Source: Chitinimonas arctica (lineage in GTDB: Bacteria; Pseudomonadota; Gammaproteobacteria; Burkholderiales; Chitinimonadaceae). From it: 64,000 bases of DNA. This document shows positions 41,855-50,211 of the stretch, piece after piece (position 1 is the stretch's first letter; every line of letters starts with the position of its first letter). The position numbers and the translations under genes are program-made. The notes under the pieces were generated by a model. That model saw only the letters and a program-made list of their open reading frames with translations, made no database searches and was not told where the DNA came from. The DNA lies in NCBI RefSeq assembly GCF_007431345.1, contig NZ_CP041730.1, positions 496,001-560,000 on the forward strand, given 5' to 3'.

Positions 41855-43159
41855 ATGCATCGCGATCAAGGCACCGATCCTTCCTGGTACGCCACGCGCC
41901 AGCCAGTCCGGCCCCCGCGTCCCGTCCCCGATGGCGACATCGAGGCGGAGGTAGGCATTGTCGGCGGGGGGCTCAGCGGGTTATCCACCGCCCTCCAGCT
42001 GGCGGAGCGCGGTGTGTCGGTGGTCTTGCTGGAAGCGGAATGGTTCGGCGCCGGGGCGTCCGGCCGCAATGGCGGCCAGGCCTTGCAGGGCTACGCGGCA
42101 GCCATGCCGGCCCTGGAAGCGGCGGTCGGTCGAACGTGCGCGCAGGTCATGTGGGACATGTCGCGCGATGCGCTGGCCCTGCTGAAGGACCGGGTGGCGC
42201 GATTTGGCATAGCTTGCGAGCTGGCGCAAAACGGCTATCTCTATGCCGCCGTCCATGCCGGCCAGATGGCTGAATTGGGGCATTGGCGCCGTCATGCCGC
42301 CGAACGCTATCACTATCCCGATCTGATCGAACTGGATCGTTCCGCGCTGCGGCAGCACGTAGCCAGCGATGCCTATATCGGCGCACTGTACGATCCTCAC
42401 GAGGTGCATCTCGATCCGCTGGCTTACACGCTAGGCCTGGCGCAAGCCGCCGAACGAGCCGGCGCACGCTTGTATGAACAGTCCCGTGTGGGTTCCTGGC
42501 GCCAGGACGGCGAACGGCTACTGGTGCAAGCTCCGTGGGGCCGACTGCGTTGCCGAAAATTGCTCTTCGCGGTCAATACCGGCGCAGGTGCACTGGTGCC
42601 GTCATTGGCGCGCTATTTCCTGCCGGTGGAAAGTTTTATCGTCGCCACCGAGCCCCTCGGCGCCGACGCGGCGCGCGCCTTGCTGCCAGGCGGCGCGGCC
42701 CTGGCCGATTGCAACCGGGTGCTGAACTACTTCCGGACCACCTCGGACCACAGGCTGCTGTTTGGCGGCCGGGCCGGCGGCACCCGCGCCAATCGCGCCG
42801 AGGGCACCCGCCGGCGCATGCTGGCGGTGTTTCCGCAGCTGGCCGGGGCGCGCATCGATCATGCCTGGGGCGGCCATGTCGATGTCCCGTTGAACAAGCT
42901 GCCGCACTTCGGCCGCCTGGCGGACAAGGTCTATTTCGTGCAGGGCTTCTGCGGCCATGGCCTGGCCTTGACCGGCTTGGCCGGCCAGCTGGTCGCCGAG
43001 GCGATGTGCGGCCGGCCTGAACGCTTCGATCTGTTCGCGCGCATCCAGCACCGTCGCCTGCCTACCTATCTGCCGGGCTTCAACCGCACCGCTGTTGCGC
43101 TGGGGATGGCTTCGCAACAATTGCTCGATTGGGCGGATGCCCGCCGTCATCGCAGCTAG
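41855..43159 (+). CDS. PuuB/DadA-like FAD-dependent oxidoreductase
   Basis: A 434-residue flavoenzyme of the DAO family. VGIVGGGLSGLSTALQLAERG is the FAD dinucleotide fold, GAGASGRNGGQALQGY the PuuB-type flavin motif, and GFCGHGLALTGLAGQLVAEA the C-terminal FAD site. Substrates of the group are amines such as gamma-glutamylputrescine. It sits between trpG and trpD without an obvious tryptophan role. The start is either ATG at 41855 or a GTG abutting the trpG stop; neither has a clear Shine-Dalgarno. Confidence 0.88.
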   Translation: MHRDQGTDPSWYATRQPVRPPRPVPDGDIEAEVGIVGGGLSGLSTALQLAERGVSVVLLEAEWFGAGASGRNGGQALQGYAAAMPALEAAVGRTCAQVMWDMSRDALALLKDRVARFGIACELAQNGYLYAAVHAGQMAELGHWRRHAAERYHYPDLIELDRSALRQHVASDAYIGALYDPHEVHLDPLAYTLGLAQAAERAGARLYEQSRVGSWRQDGERLLVQAPWGRLRCRKLLFAVNTGAGALVPSLARYFLPVESFIVATEPLGADAARALLPGGAALADCNRVLNYFRTTSDHRLLFGGRAGGTRANRAEGTRRRMLAVFPQLAGARIDHAWGGHVDVPLNKLPHFGRLADKVYFVQGFCGHGLALTGLAGQLVAEAMCGRPERFDLFARIQHRRLPTYLPGFNRTAVALGMASQQLLDWADARRHRS

Positions 43160-43224
43160 GGTGCCTTGTTCGGAAAAACGGCTAGAATCGTTCCCTTCCG
43201 CTTCTTCCGCCCACAGGTCCTTCG

Positions 43225-44253
43225 ATGATTACCCCGCAAGCCGCGCTGAACCGTCTGATCGACGGCAATGAATTGTTCTACGACGAAATGCTGTCGGTCA
43301 TGCGCCAGATCATGACCGGCGAGATGTCGGCCACCCAGACCGCCGCCATCCTGATCGGGCTGCGGGTCAAGGTCGAAACGGTGTTGGAAATCGCAGCAGC
43401 GGCAAGCGTGATGCGCGAAATGGCCAGCAAGGTGGAAATCGCCGATCGGCGCCATTTGATCGACACTTGCGGCACCGGCGGCGATGGTGCCCACACTTTC
43501 AATATTTCGACGACAGCTGCCTTTGTGGCGGCCGCTGTGGGCGCCAAGGTTGCCAAGCACGGCAACCGCGGTGTCTCGTCCAGCAGCGGCTCGGCCGATG
43601 TGCTGGAAGCGCTGGGCGTCAACCTCGCGCTGTCGCCGGCGCAGGTCGCGCAGTGCGTGGCCGAAGTCGGCATCGGCTTTATGTTCGCGCCCAACCACCA
43701 TGGCGCGATGAAGAATGTAGCGCCGATCCGCCGCGAACTGGGCGTGCGGACCATTTTCAATATCCTTGGCCCGCTGACCAATCCGGCCGGCGCCGAGAAC
43801 CAGCTGATGGGCGTATTCCATCCCGACCTGGTCGGCATACAGTGCAGGGTGCTCAAGGAGCTGGGCAGCCGCCATGCCATGATCGTCCATGGCCTGGATG
43901 GACTGGACGAGATCAGCCTGATGAGCAGCACCCGTATCGCCGAGTTGAAGGATGGCGAGATCAGCGAGTACGAGTTCGACCCGCGCGACCATGGATTCGC
44001 GTTCTGTCCGCCGGCCGCCTTGCACGCCGATGGCCCGGCCGAATCGAAAGCCAGGCTGGAGGCCGTATTGGCCAACCAGGCGGGGCCATGCCGCGACATC
44101 GTGGTGCTGAACGCTGGCGCGGCCATCTATACCGCCGGCCTGGCCGCCAGCCTGGCCGAAGGGTTCAAGGCGGCCGATGCCGCCATCGCCAGTGGCGCCG
44201 CCCAGGCCAAATTGACCGCGCTGGTCGCCCTTACCCAACATTTCAAGGTTTAA
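43225..44253 (+). CDS. trpD: Anthranilate phosphoribosyltransferase
   Basis: A 342-residue enzyme of full length. DTCGTGGDGAHTFNIST is the phosphoribosyl-pyrophosphate loop, KHGNRGVSSSSGSADVLEALG binds substrate, and NHHGAMKNVAPIRRELG and FNILGPLTNP complete the family signature. It transfers phosphoribose to anthranilate. trpC follows two bases after the stop codon. Confidence 0.97.
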   Translation: MITPQAALNRLIDGNELFYDEMLSVMRQIMTGEMSATQTAAILIGLRVKVETVLEIAAAASVMREMASKVEIADRRHLIDTCGTGGDGAHTFNISTTAAFVAAAVGAKVAKHGNRGVSSSSGSADVLEALGVNLALSPAQVAQCVAEVGIGFMFAPNHHGAMKNVAPIRRELGVRTIFNILGPLTNPAGAENQLMGVFHPDLVGIQCRVLKELGSRHAMIVHGLDGLDEISLMSSTRIAELKDGEISEYEFDPRDHGFAFCPPAALHADGPAESKARLEAVLANQAGPCRDIVVLNAGAAIYTAGLAASLAEGFKAADAAIASGAAQAKLTALVALTQHFKV

Positions 44254-44255
44254 GC

Positions 44256-45044
44256 ATGTCCGATATCCTGCAAAAGATTCTTGCCACCAAGGCCGAGGAA
44301 GTCGCTGCCGCCAAGCAGCTCAAGTCTTTGGCGGCCGTGCGCGCCGAGGCCGAGGCGGATCGCGCCACCCGTGATTTTGTCGGCGCCTTGCGCGACAAGT
44401 ACCTGGCGGGCCAAGCGGCCGTGATTGCCGAGATCAAGAAGGCCAGCCCTTCCAAAGGCGTGATCCGGGCCGACTTCCAACCGGCCGCCATTGCCGCCGA
44501 TTACGCCGAACATGGCGCTGCCTGCCTATCGGTGCTGACCGACCAGCCGTACTTCCAGGGCCATGCCGACTATTTGCGCGCCGCCCGCGCCGCCTGCGCC
44601 ATACCGGTGCTGCGCAAGGATTTCATGGTCGATGCCTACCAGATCTACGAAGCCCGTGCCATGGGCGCCGACTGCATCCTGCTGATCGTCGCGGCGCTGG
44701 AAACCAGCCAGATGCTGGAAATGGAAGCCCAGGCCCGGGAGCTGGGCATGGCGGTGCTGGTGGAATCGCACGATGCCGCCGAATTGGAACAGGCCATGCG
44801 GCTGGCCACGCCGCTGATCGGCATCAATAACCGGAATCTGCGCAGCTTCGAGGTCAACCTGCAAACCACCCTGGATCTGCTGGAGCGCATCCCGGCCGAC
44901 CGCATCGTCATCACCGAATCGGGCATCGTCAATGCGGCCGACGTGGAACTGATGCTGGAACACGAGGTCTACGCATTCCTGGTCGGAGAGACCTTTATGC
45001 GCGAGCCCTCGCCAGGCAAGGCGCTGGCTGGTTTGTTCAACTAG
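44256..45044 (+). CDS. trpC: Indole-3-glycerol phosphate synthase
   Basis: A 262-residue TIM barrel. VIAEIKKASPSKGVIRADF carries the catalytic Lys, VLRKDFMVDAYQIYEARAMGAD the second Lys, and GINNRNLRSFEV and ITESGIV the phosphate-binding loops. It closes the indole ring. AAGGTTTAAGC overlaps the trpD stop. trpC is monofunctional; trpF is separate at the other end of the window. Confidence 0.97.
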   Translation: MSDILQKILATKAEEVAAAKQLKSLAAVRAEAEADRATRDFVGALRDKYLAGQAAVIAEIKKASPSKGVIRADFQPAAIAADYAEHGAACLSVLTDQPYFQGHADYLRAARAACAIPVLRKDFMVDAYQIYEARAMGADCILLIVAALETSQMLEMEAQARELGMAVLVESHDAAELEQAMRLATPLIGINNRNLRSFEVNLQTTLDLLERIPADRIVITESGIVNAADVELMLEHEVYAFLVGETFMREPSPGKALAGLFN

Positions 45045-45138
45045 GCGCCAGGGCCCCCTGCCCTTTGCCATGGTGCTTCGCAACAAAGCCATGGCTTGTC
45101 ACTACCCTGTCATTTGATTTCCGTATAAATCGCGCCGT

Positions 45139-45156
45139 GCCGGGCTATCGCCCGGC
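45139..45156. repeat. Hairpin after trpC
   Basis: GCCGGGC, TATC and GCCCGGC form a perfect 7-bp stem about 95 bases after trpC. No T-run follows, so it may be a weak or Rho-assisted terminator. The rest of the 618-base gap up to the first porin gene holds no convincing gene. Confidence 0.4.
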
Positions 45157-45427
45157 TACGTGGCAGCGGCACTTTCTTGCTTCGAATAGTGGATAAGCCG
45201 ACGTGGAGATAAATATATTTATTTCTCATCGGATTATTAACTACGCTGATTCCATTAGCATTTTCGGCATTATGCCGAACCATGGATGGATGAGAGATCG
45301 AAACAGGGTATTGAACTTTTCGCCGATGCCACAATTAACACCAGCGCAGGTTCTGGGAACAGGCAAGCGGCCGCGCTAAAACAGCGCAGTTGCTGGGAAA
45401 GCAATAGCAGGACGCTCGTACGAACAT

Positions 45428-45474
45428 GCGCCAAAACCGTTGCTCACGATCATCGCGATCAGCGGTTTTGGCGC
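45428..45474. repeat. Strong inverted repeat upstream of first porin gene
   Basis: GCGCCAAAACCG and CGGTTTTGGCGC are perfect 12-bp arms around 23 bases that themselves contain GATC...GATC. It lies about 190 bases before the porin ATG. It is not followed by a T-run, so an operator or a structured leader of the porin mRNA is more likely than a terminator. Confidence 0.5.
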
Positions 45475-45662
45475 GGTTCCGGCAAGTTTTCTGTTATTGA
45501 CTGAATAAAGTGTTGCGGAAAACGCAGTGAATTGCCGCGAACCGCTGCCAATCCGGGTAAACCCGATTGCGGCATAGCAACATTAGCGCGCAAAATTCGC
45601 AACAGCCTGAGTCCCGGACAGGCTCCCTACGACTCAAGACTCAAACTAATTGGAGAATTCTT

Positions 45663-46736
45663 ATGCGCAAGTCTTTGCTTGCCACCCTGGTAATGGGTGC
45701 AATCGCCGCTCCGGTGTTCGCTGACGGCACCGTGACCCTGTACGGTCAAGTCAACGTGACCGGCGTGTTCCACAGCAACGGTTCCCACGACCGCGTTGGT
45801 GGTGTCGATCAAAAGGTTACCCAATTCAAGGTTGACCAAGGCAACACCCCGTCGCGCATCGGCTTCAAGGGCGACGAAGATCTGGGCAACGGCCTGAAGG
45901 CCGTGTGGCAGATCGAAACCCGCGTGAACACCGACGACGCAGCCAACAGCGCGTTCGCCAGCCGCGAAGGTTGGGTTGGCCTGCAAGGCGGCTTCGGTAA
46001 GATCAGCCTGGGTCGTGGCAAGACGCCTTACGCCCAACTGGCCGACGTGTTCGACGGCACCGTCGATGGCTACAACAACCTGGCCATCTACACCGAAAGC
46101 GCCGATGCCGAAAAGTTCGCCGGCAAGCCAATCAACAACCGCTTCAACAACGCGGTTCGTTATGATTCGGCCAATATGGACGGTTTCAGCGGTCACCTGA
46201 TGTACGGTACCGATGAGAACAAGACCGCCGCTGGCAACGCCGGCAACAAGTGGTCGCTGGCCGGCCGCTACACCGCTGGTCCGATGTTCCTGGGCGCCGC
46301 CTTCAACAAGGAAAAGAATCTGGCCGCCGTCAAGGGTCGCGATTCCACCGCTTTCCTGTTGGCCGGTACCTACGCCATCGACGCATTCAAGTTTGGCCTG
46401 GGCTTCCAGAACACCAAGCTGAAGGCTTCCAGCGCCGGTTCCACCTTCAAGCGTAACTCGTTCGTCACCAACGCTTCCTACGCCATGGGCGACACCACCC
46501 TCAAGGCTGGCGTGATCCTGGCTCAGAAGCTCAAGATGGACGGCAGCTCGATCAGCGACTCCAGCTGGACCCGTTACACCATCGGCGCCAAGCATCAGCT
46601 GAGCAAGCGCACCGCTGTGTTCGGCGAGTTCTCCGGCGACCAGGTCAAGGGCAAGACGCTTTCGGCTGACGGCATCAATGCCGTTGACGCTGCCGATCCG
46701 CGCGGCCTGTCGATCGGTCTGATGCACTCGTTCTAA
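45663..46736 (+). CDS. Outer-membrane porin (Gram-negative porin family), copy 1
   Basis: A 357-residue beta-barrel porin. A signal peptide (MRKSLLATLVMGAIAAPVFA) is followed by DGTVTLYGQVNVTG, RIGFKGDEDLGNGLKAVWQIE, GWVGLQGGFGKISLGRG and a C-terminal LSIGLMHSF ending in Phe for BAM recognition. It allows diffusion of small solutes. TTGGAGAATTC is the ribosome binding site. It is closely related to the next gene, including leader and terminator. Confidence 0.95.
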   Translation: MRKSLLATLVMGAIAAPVFADGTVTLYGQVNVTGVFHSNGSHDRVGGVDQKVTQFKVDQGNTPSRIGFKGDEDLGNGLKAVWQIETRVNTDDAANSAFASREGWVGLQGGFGKISLGRGKTPYAQLADVFDGTVDGYNNLAIYTESADAEKFAGKPINNRFNNAVRYDSANMDGFSGHLMYGTDENKTAAGNAGNKWSLAGRYTAGPMFLGAAFNKEKNLAAVKGRDSTAFLLAGTYAIDAFKFGLGFQNTKLKASSAGSTFKRNSFVTNASYAMGDTTLKAGVILAQKLKMDGSSISDSSWTRYTIGAKHQLSKRTAVFGEFSGDQVKGKTLSADGINAVDAADPRGLSIGLMHSF

Positions 46737-46770
46737 TCGATACGCCCTCACGGGTAATCGTGCAAAACGA

Positions 46771-46800
46771 AAAACGGGCATGCTTGCATGCCCGTTTTTT
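46771..46800 (+). terminator. Terminator of porin copy 1
   Basis: ACGGGCATGC, TT and GCATGCCCGT are followed by a run of six T. It is nearly the same as the terminator after porin copy 2. Confidence 0.9.
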
Positions 46801-47065
46801 CTTTTTAAATCAATGCCAATTTTAATACGCGACGATCGCATTCAGGATTCGGCCATTACGCACATGGGCCACTTTCCTGTTATATATTATCACCAGACAC
46901 GCGTCGGACGGCCGCCCACGCTTTGATAGTACTTTTGTACAATTTCACATATAGAAAAGGCCTGGAAGAATCCCGACAGAGTGCAATCTCGTTGCCGCGC
47001 AAAATATCCAATTAGTTGAGCCTGGATAAGGCTCTCCGCGACATTAATCCAATTGGAGAATTTTT

Positions 47066-48217
47066 ATGCGCAAGTCCTTGATTGCCACCCTGGTCCTGGG
47101 TGCAATCGCCACCCCGGCATTCGCCGCCGGCACCGTGACGCTATATGGCCAGGTCAATGTGACCGGGGTTTATTCCGACAATGGCTCGCACGACCGAATC
47201 GGCGGTGTCGATCAACGGGTCAAGCAATTCAAGATCGATCAAGGCAACACGCCTTCGCGCATCGGCTTCAAGGGCGATGAAGATCTGGGCGGCGGCCTGC
47301 AGGCCTGGTGGCAGCTCGAAACCGCCGTCGGCACCGACGATGCCGCCACCAACAATTTCGCCAACCGCGAGGGCTGGGTCGGCCTGCAGGGCGGTTTCGG
47401 CAAGATCGGCCTGGGCCGTGGCACGACGCCTTACGCCGATGTGGCGAATGTGTTCGACAGCACGGTCGATGGCGCCAATAACCTGGCCATCTACCGGTTC
47501 GAGCAGCACAACGAGAAAGCTTTCGGCAGGATAATCAACAACCGCTTCAGCAATGCGGTGCGCTACGACTCGCCCACGGCACACGGCTTCTCCGGCAGCG
47601 TGATGGTCGGCAATGACGAGAACAAAGCCCCGGGAAACAAGGGTGGCAGCAAGATCTCGCTGGCCGGCCGCTACGAGGCAGGGCCCATGTATTTCGCCGC
47701 CGCCTTCAACAAGGAAAAGAATCTGCCAGTCATGCAAGGCCGTGACAGCATCGCCGCTCCCGGCCGCGACAGCACCGCCGTGCTGCTGGCCGGTGTCTAT
47801 ACCATCGACGCCTTTAAATTCGGCCTGGGCTTCCAGCACGCCAAGCTCCAATACATGGCGCAGGGCGATATCGTCAAGCGCAATTCCATTGTCACCACCG
47901 CCGCCTATACCATGGGTGATACGACGCTGAAAGCCGGCGTGATCGTCGGGCAGAATCCCAAGCTCAATGGCGCCACGGTAAAGGATGCCAGCTTCACCCG
48001 CTTCAGCATCGGCGCCAAACACCAATTAAGCAAACGCACCGTGGTATTCGCCGAACTCTCGGGCGACCGGCTCAAGGGCCGGGTGTTATCGGATGACAAT
48101 ATCAGCCGCCGGGTGAGTCCTGCGCCCATGCCCGCAGCCGATATCGTGGCCGATGACGGCACCGTGAAAGCGCCGAGCCCCCGCTTTTTATCGATAGGTT
48201 TGATGCACGCATTCTAA
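47066..48217 (+). CDS. Outer-membrane porin, copy 2 (tandem paralogue)
   Basis: A 383-residue porin with signal peptide MRKSLIATLVLGAIATPAFA and the same barrel motifs as copy 1 (RIGFKGDEDLGGGLQAWWQLE; GWVGLQGGFGKIGLGRG), ending LSIGLMHAF. It differs mainly in loops, for example a longer loop after PVMQGRDS and another near the C-terminus (PAPMPAADIVADDGTVKAP). TTGGAGAATTTTT is an almost identical ribosome binding site. Confidence 0.95.
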   Translation: MRKSLIATLVLGAIATPAFAAGTVTLYGQVNVTGVYSDNGSHDRIGGVDQRVKQFKIDQGNTPSRIGFKGDEDLGGGLQAWWQLETAVGTDDAATNNFANREGWVGLQGGFGKIGLGRGTTPYADVANVFDSTVDGANNLAIYRFEQHNEKAFGRIINNRFSNAVRYDSPTAHGFSGSVMVGNDENKAPGNKGGSKISLAGRYEAGPMYFAAAFNKEKNLPVMQGRDSIAAPGRDSTAVLLAGVYTIDAFKFGLGFQHAKLQYMAQGDIVKRNSIVTTAAYTMGDTTLKAGVIVGQNPKLNGATVKDASFTRFSIGAKHQLSKRTVVFAELSGDRLKGRVLSDDNISRRVSPAPMPAADIVADDGTVKAPSPRFLSIGLMHAF

Positions 48218-48231
48218 GTAATAGGGTGCAA

Positions 48232-48262
48232 AACAAAAAACGGACATGCTTGCGTGTCCGTT
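48232..48262 (+). terminator. Terminator of porin copy 2
   Basis: ACGGACATGC, TT and GCGTGTCCGT are followed by TTTTTT. Compensating changes in both arms relative to the copy 1 terminator keep the stem largely paired. Confidence 0.9.
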
Positions 48263-48406
48263 TTTTGTTTTTCAATTCAATGAACTACAACAAAGCATCG
48301 CGGTACTTTCACAACAGTACAACAAGCACCTTGCCGAGCAAGCGCTTGGCTTGAGACAATTGCTAGCATTTACTCAAATCCACCCAAGAAATTCGCGGAG
48401 AAAACC

Positions 48407-50047
48407 ATGCAACGCAGCCTGCTTGCGACCGCCCTGCTCACAGCATTTGCCCTACCGGCCTTCGCCGAAGAAGCGGTGACCGTGTACGGCAAGATGACAC
48501 TCGGCGTCGAGAGCATCTCCGCCAAAGGCGCTACCCTGTCGAACCAGAATATCGAACGCCAAACCCGCGTCACCGATGGCGCCTCCACCTTGGGTATTCG
48601 CGGCAGCGAAGCCATCAGCGACAATCTGACGGCCTATTTCCAGATCGAAACCCAGATCAAGCCGGATGACTCCTGCGGTTTCGCCGGCTGCTCGACCAGC
48701 GGCAAAAGCACCGCCCTGGGCCCGAAAGACGATCGCTACGCCGCCACCACCTCGCCGAATACCGGCACCTCGCGCTTCGCCAACCGCCCTTCCTTCGTCG
48801 GCCTGCGCGGCGACTGGGGCCAGGTGCAGTTCGGCCGCATGGATATGTACTACGAGAAGCACGTGCCGAATGAGCTGCATCTGCTGCGCTCCGGCCTCAA
48901 CAGCAGCGCGCTGGCGGTATTGGGCAGCAACCAGCTATCGAACGCCGTGGGCGCCGACGATACGGTCGTGGCGCAGAAGACTTTCAGCGTCGCACTGGCG
49001 CCCATCGTCGCTGCGGCTATCGGCAAGGACACACCGGTCAACGCCCTGATCAGCAGCACGCTGGGTAACGCCATCGGCGCCGCCTATGCGCGCGACCTGA
49101 GCGTGCAGCAGATCCTGACACAGGCCGGTGGCGGCGTGCAGACCCTATTCAGCAATCCGCAAGTAGCCGGCGCCCTGATCGCCTCCGGCGTCAACCCCGC
49201 CACCGCCGGGGCTGCCTTGCAGTCCGCCCTGGGCCAGGCCGCCACCCAGGCATTTACGCCAGGCAGCGCGCTCAACCAGCAGGTGTTGCAACAGGCTCGC
49301 GCCTACACCTTGCAGAATGGTTTCTACTTTGTCGGCCATCGCTATAACAACGTGGTGCAGTACCGCTCCCCCTCCATGAGCGGCCTGACCGTCGCCGCCG
49401 CCTTCCATACCCGCGAGGAAAAGGGCATGGAAGGCGTGGCCTATGCGCTGGACAAGAACCTGCTCAACCCCGCCGCGCGGCGCAAGATGAACCCGTGGGG
49501 CGCCGAGTTGACGTTCCACTATATGAACAAGGGTGTCTTCGCCAGCGTGGCGATGATGCGCGACAAGGACCCGTATGCCATGGGTGGCGCGCTCGATAGC
49601 GCCTATGGCATCAAGGCCGCCTACGGCATGTATTTCAGCCCCGATACCCGCGCCGGCGTGGTGTTCGAGCGGCAGGTGAACAAATACAACGCCGCACTGG
49701 GCTATGCCGACAACAAGCGCGATGCCTGGGTGGTATCGGGCAGCCACAAGGTCCTGCCCAAGCTGGAGCTGATCGCGACCTACGCCCAAGCCATGGATGC
49801 CGAGATCCACGGCGTCAAGGACGTGAATTCGGGCAGCAAGTACTTCCAGCTCACCAGCCTGCTGACCTTGAGCCCGCGCACCAATCTGTTCGCCACCTAT
49901 GCCAAGGTGAACAATGAATCGGCCGCCGCCTACAATTTCTATGTCAGCGGCGCGGCGCAAGCCAACGGCGAGATCCAAAGCGCGCAATACACCCCGCGTG
50001 GCGCGGATCCCACCAGCTTCCAGGTAGGTATCAACCACAACTTCTAG
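48407..50047 (+). CDS. Large porin with a ~150-residue Ala-rich insertion
   Basis: A 546-residue porin, against 350-400 for the family. A signal peptide (MQRSLLATALLTAFALPAFA) is followed by EAVTVYGKMTLGVES, FVGLRGDWGQVQFGRMD, and from about residue 310 YNNVVQYRSPSMSGLTVAAAF to the C-terminal FQVGINHNF. Residues about 155-310 form an extra helical, Ala/Gln/Thr-rich block (GVNPATAGAALQSALGQAA) where constriction loop 3 should be. It may fold in the periplasm, into the pore or outside. AGAAA is a weak ribosome binding site. Confidence 0.88.
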   Translation: MQRSLLATALLTAFALPAFAEEAVTVYGKMTLGVESISAKGATLSNQNIERQTRVTDGASTLGIRGSEAISDNLTAYFQIETQIKPDDSCGFAGCSTSGKSTALGPKDDRYAATTSPNTGTSRFANRPSFVGLRGDWGQVQFGRMDMYYEKHVPNELHLLRSGLNSSALAVLGSNQLSNAVGADDTVVAQKTFSVALAPIVAAAIGKDTPVNALISSTLGNAIGAAYARDLSVQQILTQAGGGVQTLFSNPQVAGALIASGVNPATAGAALQSALGQAATQAFTPGSALNQQVLQQARAYTLQNGFYFVGHRYNNVVQYRSPSMSGLTVAAAFHTREEKGMEGVAYALDKNLLNPAARRKMNPWGAELTFHYMNKGVFASVAMMRDKDPYAMGGALDSAYGIKAAYGMYFSPDTRAGVVFERQVNKYNAALGYADNKRDAWVVSGSHKVLPKLELIATYAQAMDAEIHGVKDVNSGSKYFQLTSLLTLSPRTNLFATYAKVNNESAAAYNFYVSGAAQANGEIQSAQYTPRGADPTSFQVGINHNF

Positions 50048-50088
50048 GGGGCGCTCGGCCTTCAGTCCAGGCTCGGGGTTCACTGCGG

Positions 50089-50124
50089 CGCCCGGCACTC
50101 CCCACAAGGAGGCCGGGCGTTTTT
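50089..50124 (+). terminator. Terminator of large porin gene
   Basis: CGCCCGGC and GCCGGGCG around 15 bases are followed by TTTTT, 40 bases after the porin stop. Confidence 0.85.
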
Positions 50125-50211
50125 GCTGCTGCCTTCGTAATGAGGTACTTCCCTTTTTCCTTGTTCCCGCAGTTCCGGTAAGCTCAAGGCTTCTCCAGCC
50201 TTGCCATCGCT

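Noticed and set aside
45286..45504. A 72-codon frame between trpC and the first porin gene
   Set aside because: It crosses the 12-bp inverted repeat, has no ribosome binding site and no protein-like pattern.
49145..50107. Minus-strand frames over the porin, mltA and folC genes (also 50080-51447 and plus-strand 58920-60122)
   Set aside because: All overlap certain genes entirely and lack motifs, starts and ribosome binding sites.
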